From assembly GCA_947476045.1 (NCBI GenBank), contig CANJNZ010000032.1:1-46526 (forward strand): a stretch of DNA of 46,526 nt, given 5' to 3'. A program made the position numbers and the translations under genes. The stretch is from Chthoniobacteraceae bacterium. Lineage in GTDB: Bacteria > Verrucomicrobiota > Verrucomicrobiia > Chthoniobacterales > Chthoniobacteraceae. Positions within the stretch are counted from its first letter, which is position 1; the number at the start of each line of letters is the position of its first letter. Below the pieces are notes generated by a model. The model was not told where the DNA came from. It did not search any database and saw nothing but the letters and a program-made list of their open reading frames with translations. Positions 1-10,200 of the stretch are shown here, piece by piece.

Positions 1-149
1 AAGATCATCATGTTCGCCCAAAAACAAACAGCCATTTGCCCTATCGCCGCACTTCTTGCATCCAAAAGTCCAGTCGCCGCCCTCGCTCGTCTGACAAAAA
101 CAGCCGCCCAGAAAACTTTCAGACGATCACCTCTTTAATCAGCGTTTCC
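1..149. other. left-edge sequence without a clear gene
   Basis: This stretch lies downstream of the response regulator stop codon. One plus-strand frame is open from the window edge to a TAA at 135-137, but its translation (about 45 residues) resembles no family I know. An inverted repeat (CGTCTGA at 88-94 with TCAGACG at 119-125) has a 24-base loop and no T-run after it, so I do not call it a terminator. Confidence 0.3.
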
Positions 150-578
150 CTAATTCGTCTCGTTGCGTTTGAGCACGAGCGAGATCATCTGCACTAGCTC
201 ATCCGTCGGCACTGGTTTGAAGATGGCCAGTCCGTCTGTTTTGTGCAGGAACTCAATGACGCGGGGATCCTGCCCCTTGCCAGTCACAAAAAGGAAGCGT
301 TTGCAGAGATGCGGCTTCACCTTCTGCACCGCGAGGTAAAACATGTCGCCCGGCATTGTCGGCATCAGCAAGTCGCACACGATCACATCGAAATCCATCT
401 CCATGACTTCACGCAGTCCTGCCACGCCATTTTTCGCCGTCGTCACCACATAGTTGCGCGATTCCAGCAGGAGCTTCAGTGTATCCGCCAGTTCGATATC
501 GTCATCGAGCAGAAGGATGCTTTTGATTTCATGCTCGGTTGCGTTTGGGTTGTTCAGTTCTGTGCTGGATGCCGTCAT
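150..578 (-). CDS. single-domain response regulator (CheY-like receiver)
   Basis: The 142-residue protein is a stand-alone receiver domain after a polar N-terminal extension of about 18 residues. The acidic cluster is D25-D27, the predicted phosphoacceptor is D69 in a VIVCDLLMP context, the switch Thr is T99 (VTGKG), and the conserved Lys is K121 (FKPV). No output domain follows, so it probably acts through protein contacts, as CheY- or Spo0F-type proteins do. The partner kinase is unknown; the nearest one in the window is the hybrid kinase at 37-39 kb, too distant to link to it. The ATG at 578 is the natural start. The gene is divergent from the first glycine-rich surface gene, with about 150 bp of shared upstream DNA. 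Confidence 0.9.
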   Translation of the reverse strand: MTASSTELNNPNATEHEIKSILLLDDDIELADTLKLLLESRNYVVTTAKNGVAGLREVMEMDFDVIVCDLLMPTMPGDMFYLAVQKVKPHLCKRFLFVTGKGQDPRVIEFLHKTDGLAIFKPVPTDELVQMISLVLKRNETN

Positions 579-732
579 GAACGTGATATTAGCAGTTGCT
601 GTGCTTGAATGAGTTTTCTGTGGAAATTTCAGGCCGTTTTTACTGACTTAGCTTAGCCATCAGGAGCATGCGGGTATGAAGTGTCTTGCCAGAAACTTGA
701 GTCAGCATGACATTGAGCTTCCACATTGAGGT

Positions 733-2892
733 ATGAATGCGAAATTTCTTTCACCTGAACCTTTAGAATCCCGCATTGCACCGGCAGTTTTCCTACTGAA
801 TCCGAGCGGGGTCATGCACCTGAAGGACGGCACGCCGGTGCCTTCTGATGCTACCGATGCTATAGAGGCGGGGAGTGCGGCTGCGTATCATTTCAAGGCA
901 GGGGATAATGTGGTGGGGGATTTGAATGACGACGGCATATGGCAGAAGGGCATCGAGCCTGTGCTGCTCGGAGTGACGAGGGGGGTGGCGATTGCGTTTT
1001 TTGCAGCGCCCTCTGGTGATATACCCGTGATGACGGGACTGGCCGTAGGTGATGGATTTTCCGGCGGCGGGCGTGTAGAGGGAACGGTGGCGACGCTGGT
1101 GAATGCGGCGGGTAAATTCACGCCTTCAGAATGGCAGAATGCGCGGATTGCGAAGTTGATACTCCATGGTGATGCAGGGGGTGATTTACTTGCTGCGGGC
1201 GGTATTCAAAATGTGACGGTGCTTCCGGATGATAGGTCGTCCATGGATGTGAGTTTTGCGAGTGTGCGTGCGGGTTCAGCAGTCGATGCGTCGGTATTTT
1301 CACTCAATGGAGGCGGAAAGGTTTTGGATCCGGATTATACGACGCCGACCCGGAAGACGGACGGTGCGGATATTAAAAATCTACGGCTTGCACACGGGGC
1401 GAATGAGGTGCTGGCTGGCGATGGTTTTCTAGGCGGCAGTGGAGGGGATTTGGTGGGGCTGAAATTCGGAGATGTTCTCAGCGCCATGGAAATAAGCGCC
1501 GGGCGTGGTTCCGAAGGGGATGGCGTGGGTGGGCGCGGTGGAAATGTGGCGGATGTGGACGTAAAGTCGTTGTTCTCCGAGTTGACGATTTCTGCCGGGG
1601 ATGGAGCTTCCGGCACTGGTGGTAAAAGCGGTGGCGCTGGCGGGAAAGTTACGTTGATTGACTTGAGGAGTTCAGTGGATGGCGATGCAATAAAACTGAA
1701 TATCACCGGCGGCAAAGGTGGAGACGGCAGCTATGATGACGGGGTGATTATCCGGGGGAAGACGCGAACACTGTGGGGTGGTGGCGGAAATGGCGGGGAT
1801 ATCGGCAAGATATCGATCGATGCCCCGCTAAAATTCTTAAATGTATTACTTGCGGGCGGAATCGGCGGAACGGGTGCTTTTCACGCTGCAGGCGGAGCAG
1901 GCGGAGATGTGCTGGGTGTGAAAGTCGCCAAGGGAAAATTTGTGATAATCGATGCCCCGCAAAGTTCTGTGGACTTATTCTCAATAGCATCCGGGCGGGG
2001 TGGTGATGGGGATGCAGCGGGTGCATTGGAGGGGGTGGCGAGTTCAGGTGGCGATGGTGGCAGGGTAAGCGGGCTGTTTTTGGCTGGCTATGTGGATGCA
2101 CTGAATGTCTCTGCGGGGTCCGGCGGAAGCGGCGAGGGTGATGGCCACGGAGGACGCGGCGGAGGAATTCGAGGAGTGGTGGGAAATGTAGGTCAGGTGC
2201 TGCTTTCCTCGGGTGAGGGCGGTGAAGGCGCTGCGGGTGGAACTGGCGGGGATATTGTTTACGGGCGTTTTGCTTACACGGACAGGCTGTTTTTGCGTGC
2301 GGGCAGCGGAGGTGATGGAGCTGAGTCTGTCGGTGGCAACGGAGGGGACGTTCGAGACATCCGCGGGGATCTTGGTGAAAGTCCTTCAATTTTTGGAGGC
2401 GAAGGCGGCGGAGGTGGCAAGCGCGGCGGCGAAGGCGGTGAAGTATCTCACGCAGTGTTTTCTGTGACGAGCACCAACGGTGGCGGGACTGTGGGAGGAA
2501 TAATTATTGGAGGCAAAGGCGGAGATGCAGGTTCTGGAGGCGTTGCAGGAAGTGGTGGTGCCCTGAGGGATTTGCAGATGAGGCTGAAAGGTTTGATGAT
2601 GCAGTTTTCAGTGATTGCAGGTGCCGGTGGCGACGCAGGGGATGCAGAAGGGCGGGCTGGCGCAGGCGGAGTGATTGCTGGTCTTCATATGGATATTCAA
2701 TTTGGGAAATTGGATGTGATTGCAGGCGATGCAGGCACCATCGGAGCCGGTGCTGTTGGTGGCGGCATTGGCGTCTCGACCTTTAAGAGTGCAGCCAGCG
2801 GCATGGTGAGCCTGATCGCTGGTGCAGGGACGGATGGCACGCCGGGCCCCATCGGCCCCGGAGTATTTGTGAACGGGCAGCCTTATGCTTGA
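733..2892 (+). CDS. glycine-rich repeat surface protein with EPLESR tag (719 aa)
   Basis: The N-terminus has a short polar lead and then EPLESRIAPA at residues 9-18; no ordinary hydrophobic signal peptide is visible. A DLNDDG segment follows at about residue 64. From about residue 225 to the C-terminus the protein is a run of glycine-rich arcs (AGxGGDG...GGxGGxV) separated by short alternating hydrophobic segments, with a period of about 35-45 residues. This suggests a beta-solenoid or polyglycine-type fold. The tag resembles the N-terminal LEPR/EPLEDR-type motifs of large planctomycete and verrucomicrobial surface proteins, so an exported, cell-surface or matrix location is inferred. There is a GAGG one base before the ATG. 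The TGA stop directly abuts the stop codon of the convergent recO, with no base between. No enzymatic motif was seen. The shortest of three paralogs in the window. Confidence 0.85.
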   Translation: MNAKFLSPEPLESRIAPAVFLLNPSGVMHLKDGTPVPSDATDAIEAGSAAAYHFKAGDNVVGDLNDDGIWQKGIEPVLLGVTRGVAIAFFAAPSGDIPVMTGLAVGDGFSGGGRVEGTVATLVNAAGKFTPSEWQNARIAKLILHGDAGGDLLAAGGIQNVTVLPDDRSSMDVSFASVRAGSAVDASVFSLNGGGKVLDPDYTTPTRKTDGADIKNLRLAHGANEVLAGDGFLGGSGGDLVGLKFGDVLSAMEISAGRGSEGDGVGGRGGNVADVDVKSLFSELTISAGDGASGTGGKSGGAGGKVTLIDLRSSVDGDAIKLNITGGKGGDGSYDDGVIIRGKTRTLWGGGGNGGDIGKISIDAPLKFLNVLLAGGIGGTGAFHAAGGAGGDVLGVKVAKGKFVIIDAPQSSVDLFSIASGRGGDGDAAGALEGVASSGGDGGRVSGLFLAGYVDALNVSAGSGGSGEGDGHGGRGGGIRGVVGNVGQVLLSSGEGGEGAAGGTGGDIVYGRFAYTDRLFLRAGSGGDGAESVGGNGGDVRDIRGDLGESPSIFGGEGGGGGKRGGEGGEVSHAVFSVTSTNGGGTVGGIIIGGKGGDAGSGGVAGSGGALRDLQMRLKGLMMQFSVIAGAGGDAGDAEGRAGAGGVIAGLHMDIQFGKLDVIAGDAGTIGAGAVGGGIGVSTFKSAASGMVSLIAGAGTDGTPGPIGPGVFVNGQPYA

Positions 2893-3432
2893 TTAACCGG
2901 TGGCGGGCAGTGTTTTCAGCAATCCCGCACGCGTTGAGGGTATCCGATGATGGACGCGCCCAAATGCGACAATCGGCGAAACCTCCGGTTGCGCGATACC
3001 CAGCATCCGTGTGAGTTCACGCTCAAAGTGAAGGAGCGCGCGCTGTGTGGCGGGTTTTTGATCGAGATGGCTCAGCGCGCGGGATAGGAGGTCGTAGAGT
3101 TCGGGGGAGGGGTGCTCGTGTTCGGTGGCGAGTTCGAGGAGTTCGACGAAATAGGAGCCAAGCCCAAGCCGCGGATAGTCTTTTCGCAGGCCGTCGCGCG
3201 CGTCGTGCAGTTCGGCTTCGCGCAGGGAGTGGAGTTCGCTTTTCGTGCTATGCACGAAGCAGATTTCGCATTCAAAAAAAAGATCAAGCACGCCTGCAAA
3301 ACGGCTCTTTGGGCGGAGTGCACCTTTGGCGACGGTTTTGATTTTGCCGTGATCGAGAGTGAACCAGGTGACGATGAGACTCGTATCGCTGAGTCGCGTT
3401 TTACGCAGGAGAATGGCGCGGGTGGATTCCAA
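2893..3432 (-). CDS. recO: DNA repair protein RecO, short form
   Basis: RecO works with RecF and RecR to load RecA onto SSB-coated single-stranded DNA. The N-terminus matches the RecO OB-fold (ESTRAILLRK, then SLIVTWFTLDHGKIKTVAKG), followed by the helical region ending in HFERELTRMLGI. The protein is only about 179 residues, against about 240 for typical RecO. It stops where the Cys4 zinc-finger segment would normally start, and no cysteine pair is present in the tail. The start appears to be TTG at 3432: no ATG or GTG lies between it and an in-frame TAA at 3478-3480. Its stop codon immediately adjoins that of the 719-aa gene. The family call is firm; whether the short C-terminus is a lineage feature or a truncation is not resolved. 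Confidence 0.88.
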   Translation of the reverse strand: MESTRAILLRKTRLSDTSLIVTWFTLDHGKIKTVAKGALRPKSRFAGVLDLFFECEICFVHSTKSELHSLREAELHDARDGLRKDYPRLGLGSYFVELLELATEHEHPSPELYDLLSRALSHLDQKPATQRALLHFERELTRMLGIAQPEVSPIVAFGRVHHRIPSTRAGLLKTLPATG

Positions 3433-3571
3433 ATTTTGAGCGATGACGAATGAGTGGACGGGCAGAGGGCGGCCAGTTTATTTTTAAAAAACCATTTGCG
3501 CAGGGTGCAAGGCTCGGCTATTGCCACCGCCCCTTTGTGAACCTCACAAAAATTAAACTACAACAAAAACT

Positions 3572-3895
3572 ATGAGCAAAGAAACCAAAAGCGAAGAAAC
3601 ACCAGCACCACAGGCTCAGCAGGCCCAGATCCAAGTGGATACGACCAGCTTGAAGACCTTTTACTCCAATGTTGTCGGCATCGCCGCGAACATCAACGAA
3701 CTGTATCTCACCTTCGGTGTGAACAGCGATCCTTATAACCCTGCGCCAACCGAGCCCGTGAAGCTCGACAGCCGCGTGATCATGACGCCGGACGCCGCAA
3801 AGCGCCTCTGCCTCAATCTCAATGCGACGCTGGCCGCTTTTGAACAGCGCTTCGGCGTGATCGAACTCGATCTCCAAAAGCGCATCAAAGCGTAA
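3572..3895 (+). CDS. DUF3467 family protein
   Basis: A small 107-residue protein with a Glu/Pro/Gln-rich N-terminal tail of about 22 residues, then a conserved core (TFYSNVVGIAANINELYLTFG, ending in LNATLAAFEQRFGVIELD). This pattern matches DUF3467, a widespread small bacterial family of unknown function. It is divergent from recO with 139 bp between them and is followed by a strong terminator, so it is probably monocistronic. No catalytic residues or membrane segment are visible, and the product should be cytoplasmic. Confidence 0.85.
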   Translation: MSKETKSEETPAPQAQQAQIQVDTTSLKTFYSNVVGIAANINELYLTFGVNSDPYNPAPTEPVKLDSRVIMTPDAAKRLCLNLNATLAAFEQRFGVIELDLQKRIKA

Positions 3896-4208
3896 TTCAG
3901 AGCAGTTCAATCTACAAAATTTAACGCTGGAGGCGGAAGTTCTGCCTCCAGCGTTTTTTGTTGACGGGGGTTCTCTAAGAATCGTTGGGGGATGAATTTT
4001 CTGTGCATCGGGGAAAAGTGTGGACTTCGCACAGGCAATTTCGCACTAGGAAGTGCTCGTGTGTGTTCAATTAACCGCACGTGCATTTTTGAAACACCCT
4101 CATTTTTATTTACCAATTTCGACTCCTGCTGAGTTTCAGTTCTGCAGGGGCGTGAATTCTTTTCTAATAACACGAAAACTCCAACCGTCTTCCCGGTAGT
4201 CTGACCCG
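3896..4208 (+). other. 313-bp intergenic region before the 2344-aa gene
   Basis: It contains the terminator of the DUF3467 gene (3923-3959), then relatively A/T-rich DNA leading to the giant gene, where its promoter must lie. A TTGACG hexamer occurs at 3961-3966, but no convincing -10 stands at proper spacing. No clear Shine-Dalgarno precedes the ATG at 4209. Confidence 0.5.
3923..3959 (+). terminator. Rho-independent terminator of the DUF3467 gene
   Basis: A perfect 12-bp stem (AACGCTGGAGGC at 3923-3934 with GCCTCCAGCGTT at 3944-3955) encloses a 9-base loop and runs into a T-tract at 3954-3959, 28 bases after the DUF3467 stop codon. Confidence 0.93.
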
Positions 4209-7200
4209 ATGAATATCAAGTCCAACCGTCCCTCTGTCGAGCCACTCGAAAGCCGCATTGTTCCTGCACGCATCATTGATGTGGGTCTTCCGGGCAACCC
4301 AAACGATACCGATTACAACGAGTCGCCGTTTGTAAATCTGGAGACCGCTCAACCCACAGATTTGATCGCGGCCGCAGTAGGCAAGGGCATTGCCGGAGTC
4401 GCGGATACTTTCTACATCCGCCTGTCTGCGGGTGATACGCTTCAATTATTCCGCTTTGGCGGTGGTGCGTCCACGGAGCCGTTGCTGATTGTCAATTCGG
4501 GAAACATTGTTGCTTTTTTCACGGATAAAAACCTCGATAACGAAGTGCAGGAAGGTGAAATCACCGGCATTTCCATGGGCAAGAACGCGTCGTTTGAACT
4601 GCGTGCCGCTCTGCCTGGTGACGTCGTCGCGAATCTGGATGAAAAGGGGACGAAGGATCAGGCGGATGACACACTCGTGATGGGCGGTCCCGGCCTTGTG
4701 CCTGCGGACTTTGGGATCAAGTCTGTAAAAATCGGCAGCTCTGTTGGTGGTTCTGTGGAAGAAGGCATTCTCTTTCAGACTGCAACTGAAAGCGTCACAG
4801 GCGGGGTAGGCGTGCAGGAGGTGCAGGATTTTAGCATCAGCAATGGACTGTCAGATTTGAGCCAGAGCTTCCGAATCTCTTTTGGTGTTTTTACCACGGC
4901 ATCGCTGGTTCTCGGCTCGTCGGCGCAGGATGTTGAAAATGCTCTCAATGCGTTGAAGTCGGTCAAGGATGCAGGCGAAGTTGCAGTGACCAGTGCCGTG
5001 CCCGGGGAGTTTACGGCCACCTTCAAATTGACTGGCCAGCAACTGGGGCTTTTTGAAGTTCGTGCAGATAACGCGATTGAATTTACGGCTTCGGAAGACA
5101 CGCCCGGCGATCTAGTGACGAGTGAGGTGCAGCTCATGGATATTGGGCTACTGGCTGGGAGGGAGGGGCGATTGACTTTCAGTTTCGGTGCGAGTTCCAC
5201 AGTGCCGCTTGCTTTCGATGCTGAGGCATCGCAAGTGGAGGCGGCTTTGAACCTTCTAAGCGCTGTCAGGGATGTCGGCGGCGTTTCAGTCTCCGGGCCG
5301 GTTGGCGGGCCTTTCACGTTCGCGTTTAATGATTTTGGAGACCAGCAATCCATCGCTGCTCATGCGGAGGAATTCGTTACTGGCACTGTTGGCGGAAGCA
5401 TTCTTGCAAGCGGCAACATCAGCAATATCAGCGTGGCAGGTGGAGTGCAGAAGATTCTCGCGGGAGGCGCTGCGGATGGTGCGGTGTTCGACTTTTTCCC
5501 AAAATATACTGACGCATCGGGAGTGATCGTAAATACACCCGGCGGCGACGGGACATTTTCGTTTCAACCTGCGTCCGGCAAAGCGGGGCCATTGATTTCC
5601 AATATCATCGTGGATCGCCTCGGCATTGGTGATGAAAAGGTAGGGCGTATAGAATCCGGCCAGGGCGGCGACGGAGCCAAGGGCGGTTCCATAAACCAAA
5701 TCGAAATTCGTCGGGACAGCGACGGTTTTAGTCTGATTGCGGGTGACGGCGGCGACTCCAGTGTCCTGAAGAAAAATGGCGGGGCGGGAGGAACCATCAG
5801 CAAAATTTACATTGATGGCGCTGCGGATTCCAGCGGCAATGACCCCGTCAACATCATTGCTGGCGATGGCGGATTCTCGTCCACATCCATTGGCGGCGTA
5901 GGTGGCTTTATTAATAACCTCTACATTGGCTATCGCTTGCCTCTGGTGAAAGGGAAACCCACCTTCACTGATTCACCATTGCGCGATAACGTTATTGTCC
6001 GCGCGGGGGCGGGTGGCGATGGAAAGGTCGGCGCAGCGGGCGGCTTACTGACCAATCTAAACATCACTGTCAGTGCTCCTGACAGCGCGGGCGACGAAGT
6101 GCAGATTTATGCCGGTGACGGCGGCGATGGTCAGGCGGTCAAGGGTGGTAAAGGAGGGCTCGGTGGTTCCATTACCAGTTCGATTATTCAAAACGTGGAT
6201 CTTTCACCACAGCATAGCATGGTCATAGCCGCTGGTAACGCAGGGGCTGCAGGTGCGAACGCCACCGGGGCCATAGGCGGTTCACTTCTTAATCTCACTG
6301 TCACGGGACGGCAGTTTGATTTTGAGGCAGGCGACGGCTCAGACGGGAAAACAGGTGGCAACGGCGGCTCGGTCAAATCACTGCTATTTACCTCGGTAAA
6401 TGGCGTTATCACCGATACCGTCACGCTCAACGCAGGTCGCGGCGGCGATGGACTAGCAGGCAAGGCTGGAAACGGCGGAGTTGTCTCCACTGTCAGCTTG
6501 ATTGATGCGGATTTGTTCAACTTTATCATCAACGACAGTATGCTGGGCAAAGGCGATGGCGGAGATAGCGCCACTGCCAAAGGCGGCACTGGCGGCAGCA
6601 TTACCGATGTGAAAGTTACGGATTCGGATTTTGGTATCGCCCTGAATGCGTCAGAATCAAATCTATACAGCGCTCGTGGGGGCAACGGTGGTGATGGAGC
6701 AAAAGGGGGCGGAGTTGGAGGTTCTCTCACGAACCTGACTTTTGCCGGAACGGGAATTGAGGTGGAGGTGAATGCGGGCAATGGTGGTGACGCGCTGATC
6801 TCCGGTGCTGGCGGTAAAGCCGGCAGTATCACGAAAGGGGAGTTTTCCTCTCAGGCAACTGTGTTCAAGATTGTTTCCGGTGTTCCCACTCAAGTGCCGG
6901 CGAATAATTTCGTCCACGCTGGCACAGGCGGTAATGGAGCGGGCTTGCATGGTGTTGGTGGACTTGGCGGAAGTATTTCCTCATTGGATCTGAATGCTCA
7001 GGGAACGGCTCTTATCGCTGCAGGCGATGGTGGAGACGGCTCTGGAGCAGCGCCGGGCAAGGGTGGTAATATTTATTTTTCAGGTCTCTTTGCTACGACA
7101 GGCGACGGAACCATGACTGCCGGCAATGGAGGTGCGGTCGGCACCAAGCCCGCTGCTGGTGGCAACATTTCCGGAATTTCCGACGATCTCTTATCCGGAG

Positions 7201-10200
7201 TTTTTGCAGCGCAGAATGTCACTGTCCAGGCAGGTAACGGCACCAATGGTGGTGCGGGTGGCACGATCAAGTTTTTCGGTTATGGCAGCACGGCGTCTGC
7301 ACTGCTTCCTACGCCATTTGGTGATATCAGCATCCTCGCCGGCAATGGCTCTCAATCTACCGACGGTCACTATGTCGGGGGCGGTGGCTCGATTATTAAT
7401 GTCAACGGCTCAGTCAGTTTCAACAAAGGAACAACGACACTGATTCAAGCAGGCGCAGGCGGCTTCACACCAAAGAAAGGCGGTGCCGGCGGCAATGTAA
7501 CGAATCTATCGCTCCAGCGCGGCGGCAATCCCGGAGTGGAGGTCGAGATTCTCGCGGGTGACGCGGGCGATTCTCCGTTGGGCAGCACGGGAGCCAAAGG
7601 CGGCAGTGTCAACGGAGTCACGGTTATTGATTTGAGTGGAAGCGCCATCCTCCGCCACATCACAGGCGGCGATGGTGGCGATGCCATCAAAAAAGGCGGT
7701 ATCGGCGGCAGCGTGACCAACGTAAACGTCGTCAATCACGATATCGGCCTGCGCAATGGTTCACCCTTTGGCTATAATTCGATGGGCGGCATTTTTGCCG
7801 GCGACGGCGGCAATGCAGCCACCAAGGGTCTGGCCGGAAACGTCACCAGCATTACTGCGGATGCGATTGGTTCCATTGTCGCGGGGCGCGGTGTGGTGCC
7901 TCATCTCGTCAACAAAGTTGAGAGTATTTACCTCAATGACTCCAATATTCTGGTCGAAAACGAAGGGGCTTTTGAGTCCAACGGCATTCCCGGCATTAAA
8001 GAAGAACAGCGGTTCACGCCTGCGAGCGGGTATCCATTCCAGCTTATTTTTGGTGGTTACAAAACCATCCTTTTAGATGCCGGCAGCACCCCGTTTGAGG
8101 TGGAGTCTGCTCTCAATGACGTAGCATCGATCAATAATATCGGTGGCGTCACAGTAACCCAGGCTGTGGGAAGCAAGAGCTACAAAGTTACATTTAATCA
8201 GACGGGAGATCGCCCTCCGCTTCATATCACGAATCGTCTCGATACTTTCGAACTTGTCCGAGGAGCCTTCTCTCCGCCGATTCAAGAAGTGCAGTCCGTC
8301 CGGATTGATCCGGCGCAGTTTAAGGGTGTTTACGCCAGTTTTGGCTTTGGGTTCAACAGCTACTTCTTCCCAGACGCATCCCTGCTCACAGCCGCTTCGC
8401 TCGAAGCTGGGCTGGATACTTTGACAAGTGGCGTCGCTGTTGTTGCCGAGGTGAACAACACATTCCAGATCACTTTTGACAACCCTCTCAATCAACAACT
8501 GATTCACTTTGATGCCGACAGGCTGCCGGATGGACTGGCCGTCGAGGTTCGTGATGGTGCGGATCCCAGCAAGATTGTTTACATCAACGGAACTGAGCGC
8601 ACAATTCCGCTGCTCAAAGATGCAGCACCGGGCGATGTGGCCAATGCGCTCAACGCCTTGCCCTCGATAATGACCGCAGGTGGCGTCACCGCTACTGCGT
8701 TGCTTCCAAACGGATACCGTTTTGAGTTCAACACACCTGGCAACAATCCGCAGATCACCGCCGAGGAAATCGCGGATGCACCGAGCACGGAGGAATTGGC
8801 AGGCGAGTTTAATACGGAGCTCAAAGTGATCGGACTCGTGCAAGGCGATGCAGCAAAGCACGTGCAGGAAGTTCAAACGGTGCAAATTGATTCCCGCGTG
8901 CTTGGAAGTGTGACTGTGAACTTCGGCGACAGCGCCACATCGTTCACCAATAAGTCGGAGATCACCGCGGCGTCCCTTGAGACACGTTTGAATCTCCTGA
9001 CCAATATTGCAGCGGTTGGCGGTGTGACGGTAGCCCCGCTGCCTGACAACACTTACCAAATTACCTTTAATCTGCCGGGCGATCAAATTGCGCTCAATTT
9101 CGAAGGGAATGATCTGCCGCTTGGCTATGCAGCGCAGACTCAGGATGGAACCGCAATTACGCCTGAAATTCAGAAATTCAGCACTAACCCGAGCGCGAAG
9201 ATTACCTCGGGCTTCCAGATCACGTTCGGGGCGAACAAGACCAATTTCCTTGTTGCGACCAGCACCGATGTGCAGGTGGAAACTGCGCTGAACAGTCTGC
9301 AATCTGTCATTGATGCGGGCGGTGTTACTGTCGTCCAGGATCCGGGAACCAAGAGCTTCACGGTCACCTTCAATCTAAATGGAGATCAACAGCCGCTCTA
9401 CGTATTGAATAAAGACAGTTTGGATAACAATGTGGCGCTGCCACTTTTCAGCACCTCAGTCAGAGAGGTTGTAGGGTTTTTTGATCCGCAAGATCCCAAC
9501 GGGCCAAAAGCCAAAGAGGTTCAATTTATCACGGTGGATCCTGTCACAAGCGGATTCTTTTACCTGACTTTTGCTGGCTTTGGAACGACAGGCATACCCG
9601 TTCCTGAGGCTACAAATTTGATACCGTTAGCAACCGCTTATCAAATCTCAGCACTTGCGGTTCAGGACTCACTGAACGCGCTCCCGTCTATTGATGCTGC
9701 GGGAGGTGTAGATGTCGAAGTTCCCGCTGGTGAAACTTATTTCAAAGTCACCTTCAGAGTGGAGGGAGCCCAGCCTCTCTTTGTGAATACGGCCATTGAG
9801 GTCCCGCAGGAATTGACCGAAACAATCCATGGAGTGGATCGTGCGGATGCCAAGGAGGTTCAGTCCATCGATTTCAATCCCGATGGCAGGCTTACCGTTA
9901 CCTTCCCTGTGAATCTTTCTGCAACGGAAGATATTCAAGGATCTATCGCCAGCAGCGAGGTGCAAGTGCTCGATCTGAAGTCGGTCGAGGCCATTCCTAC
10001 CGCTGCGTTTACTCTCACGTTTGGCGCTGACACCACCACTCCTCTCGCATATAATGCGACGGACTCTGATATAAAAGCGGCACTCAATTTGTTGCCAAGC
10101 GTCATGGCTGCTGGAAACGTCACAGTTGCGCTCGATAGCCCCGGCATCTTTAAAGTGACTTTTGGTGATCTAGCGGATCAGACCGACGTCATCACAGGCA

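Noticed and set aside
88-125. Inverted repeat CGTCTGA/TCAGACG as terminator of the response regulator
   Set aside because: The loop is 24 bases and no T-tract follows on the minus strand.
8073-9302. Long antisense open frame (409 codons) in the 2344-aa gene
   Set aside because: It is opposite a clearly coding repeat region, has no family resemblance and follows from codon bias of the sense strand.
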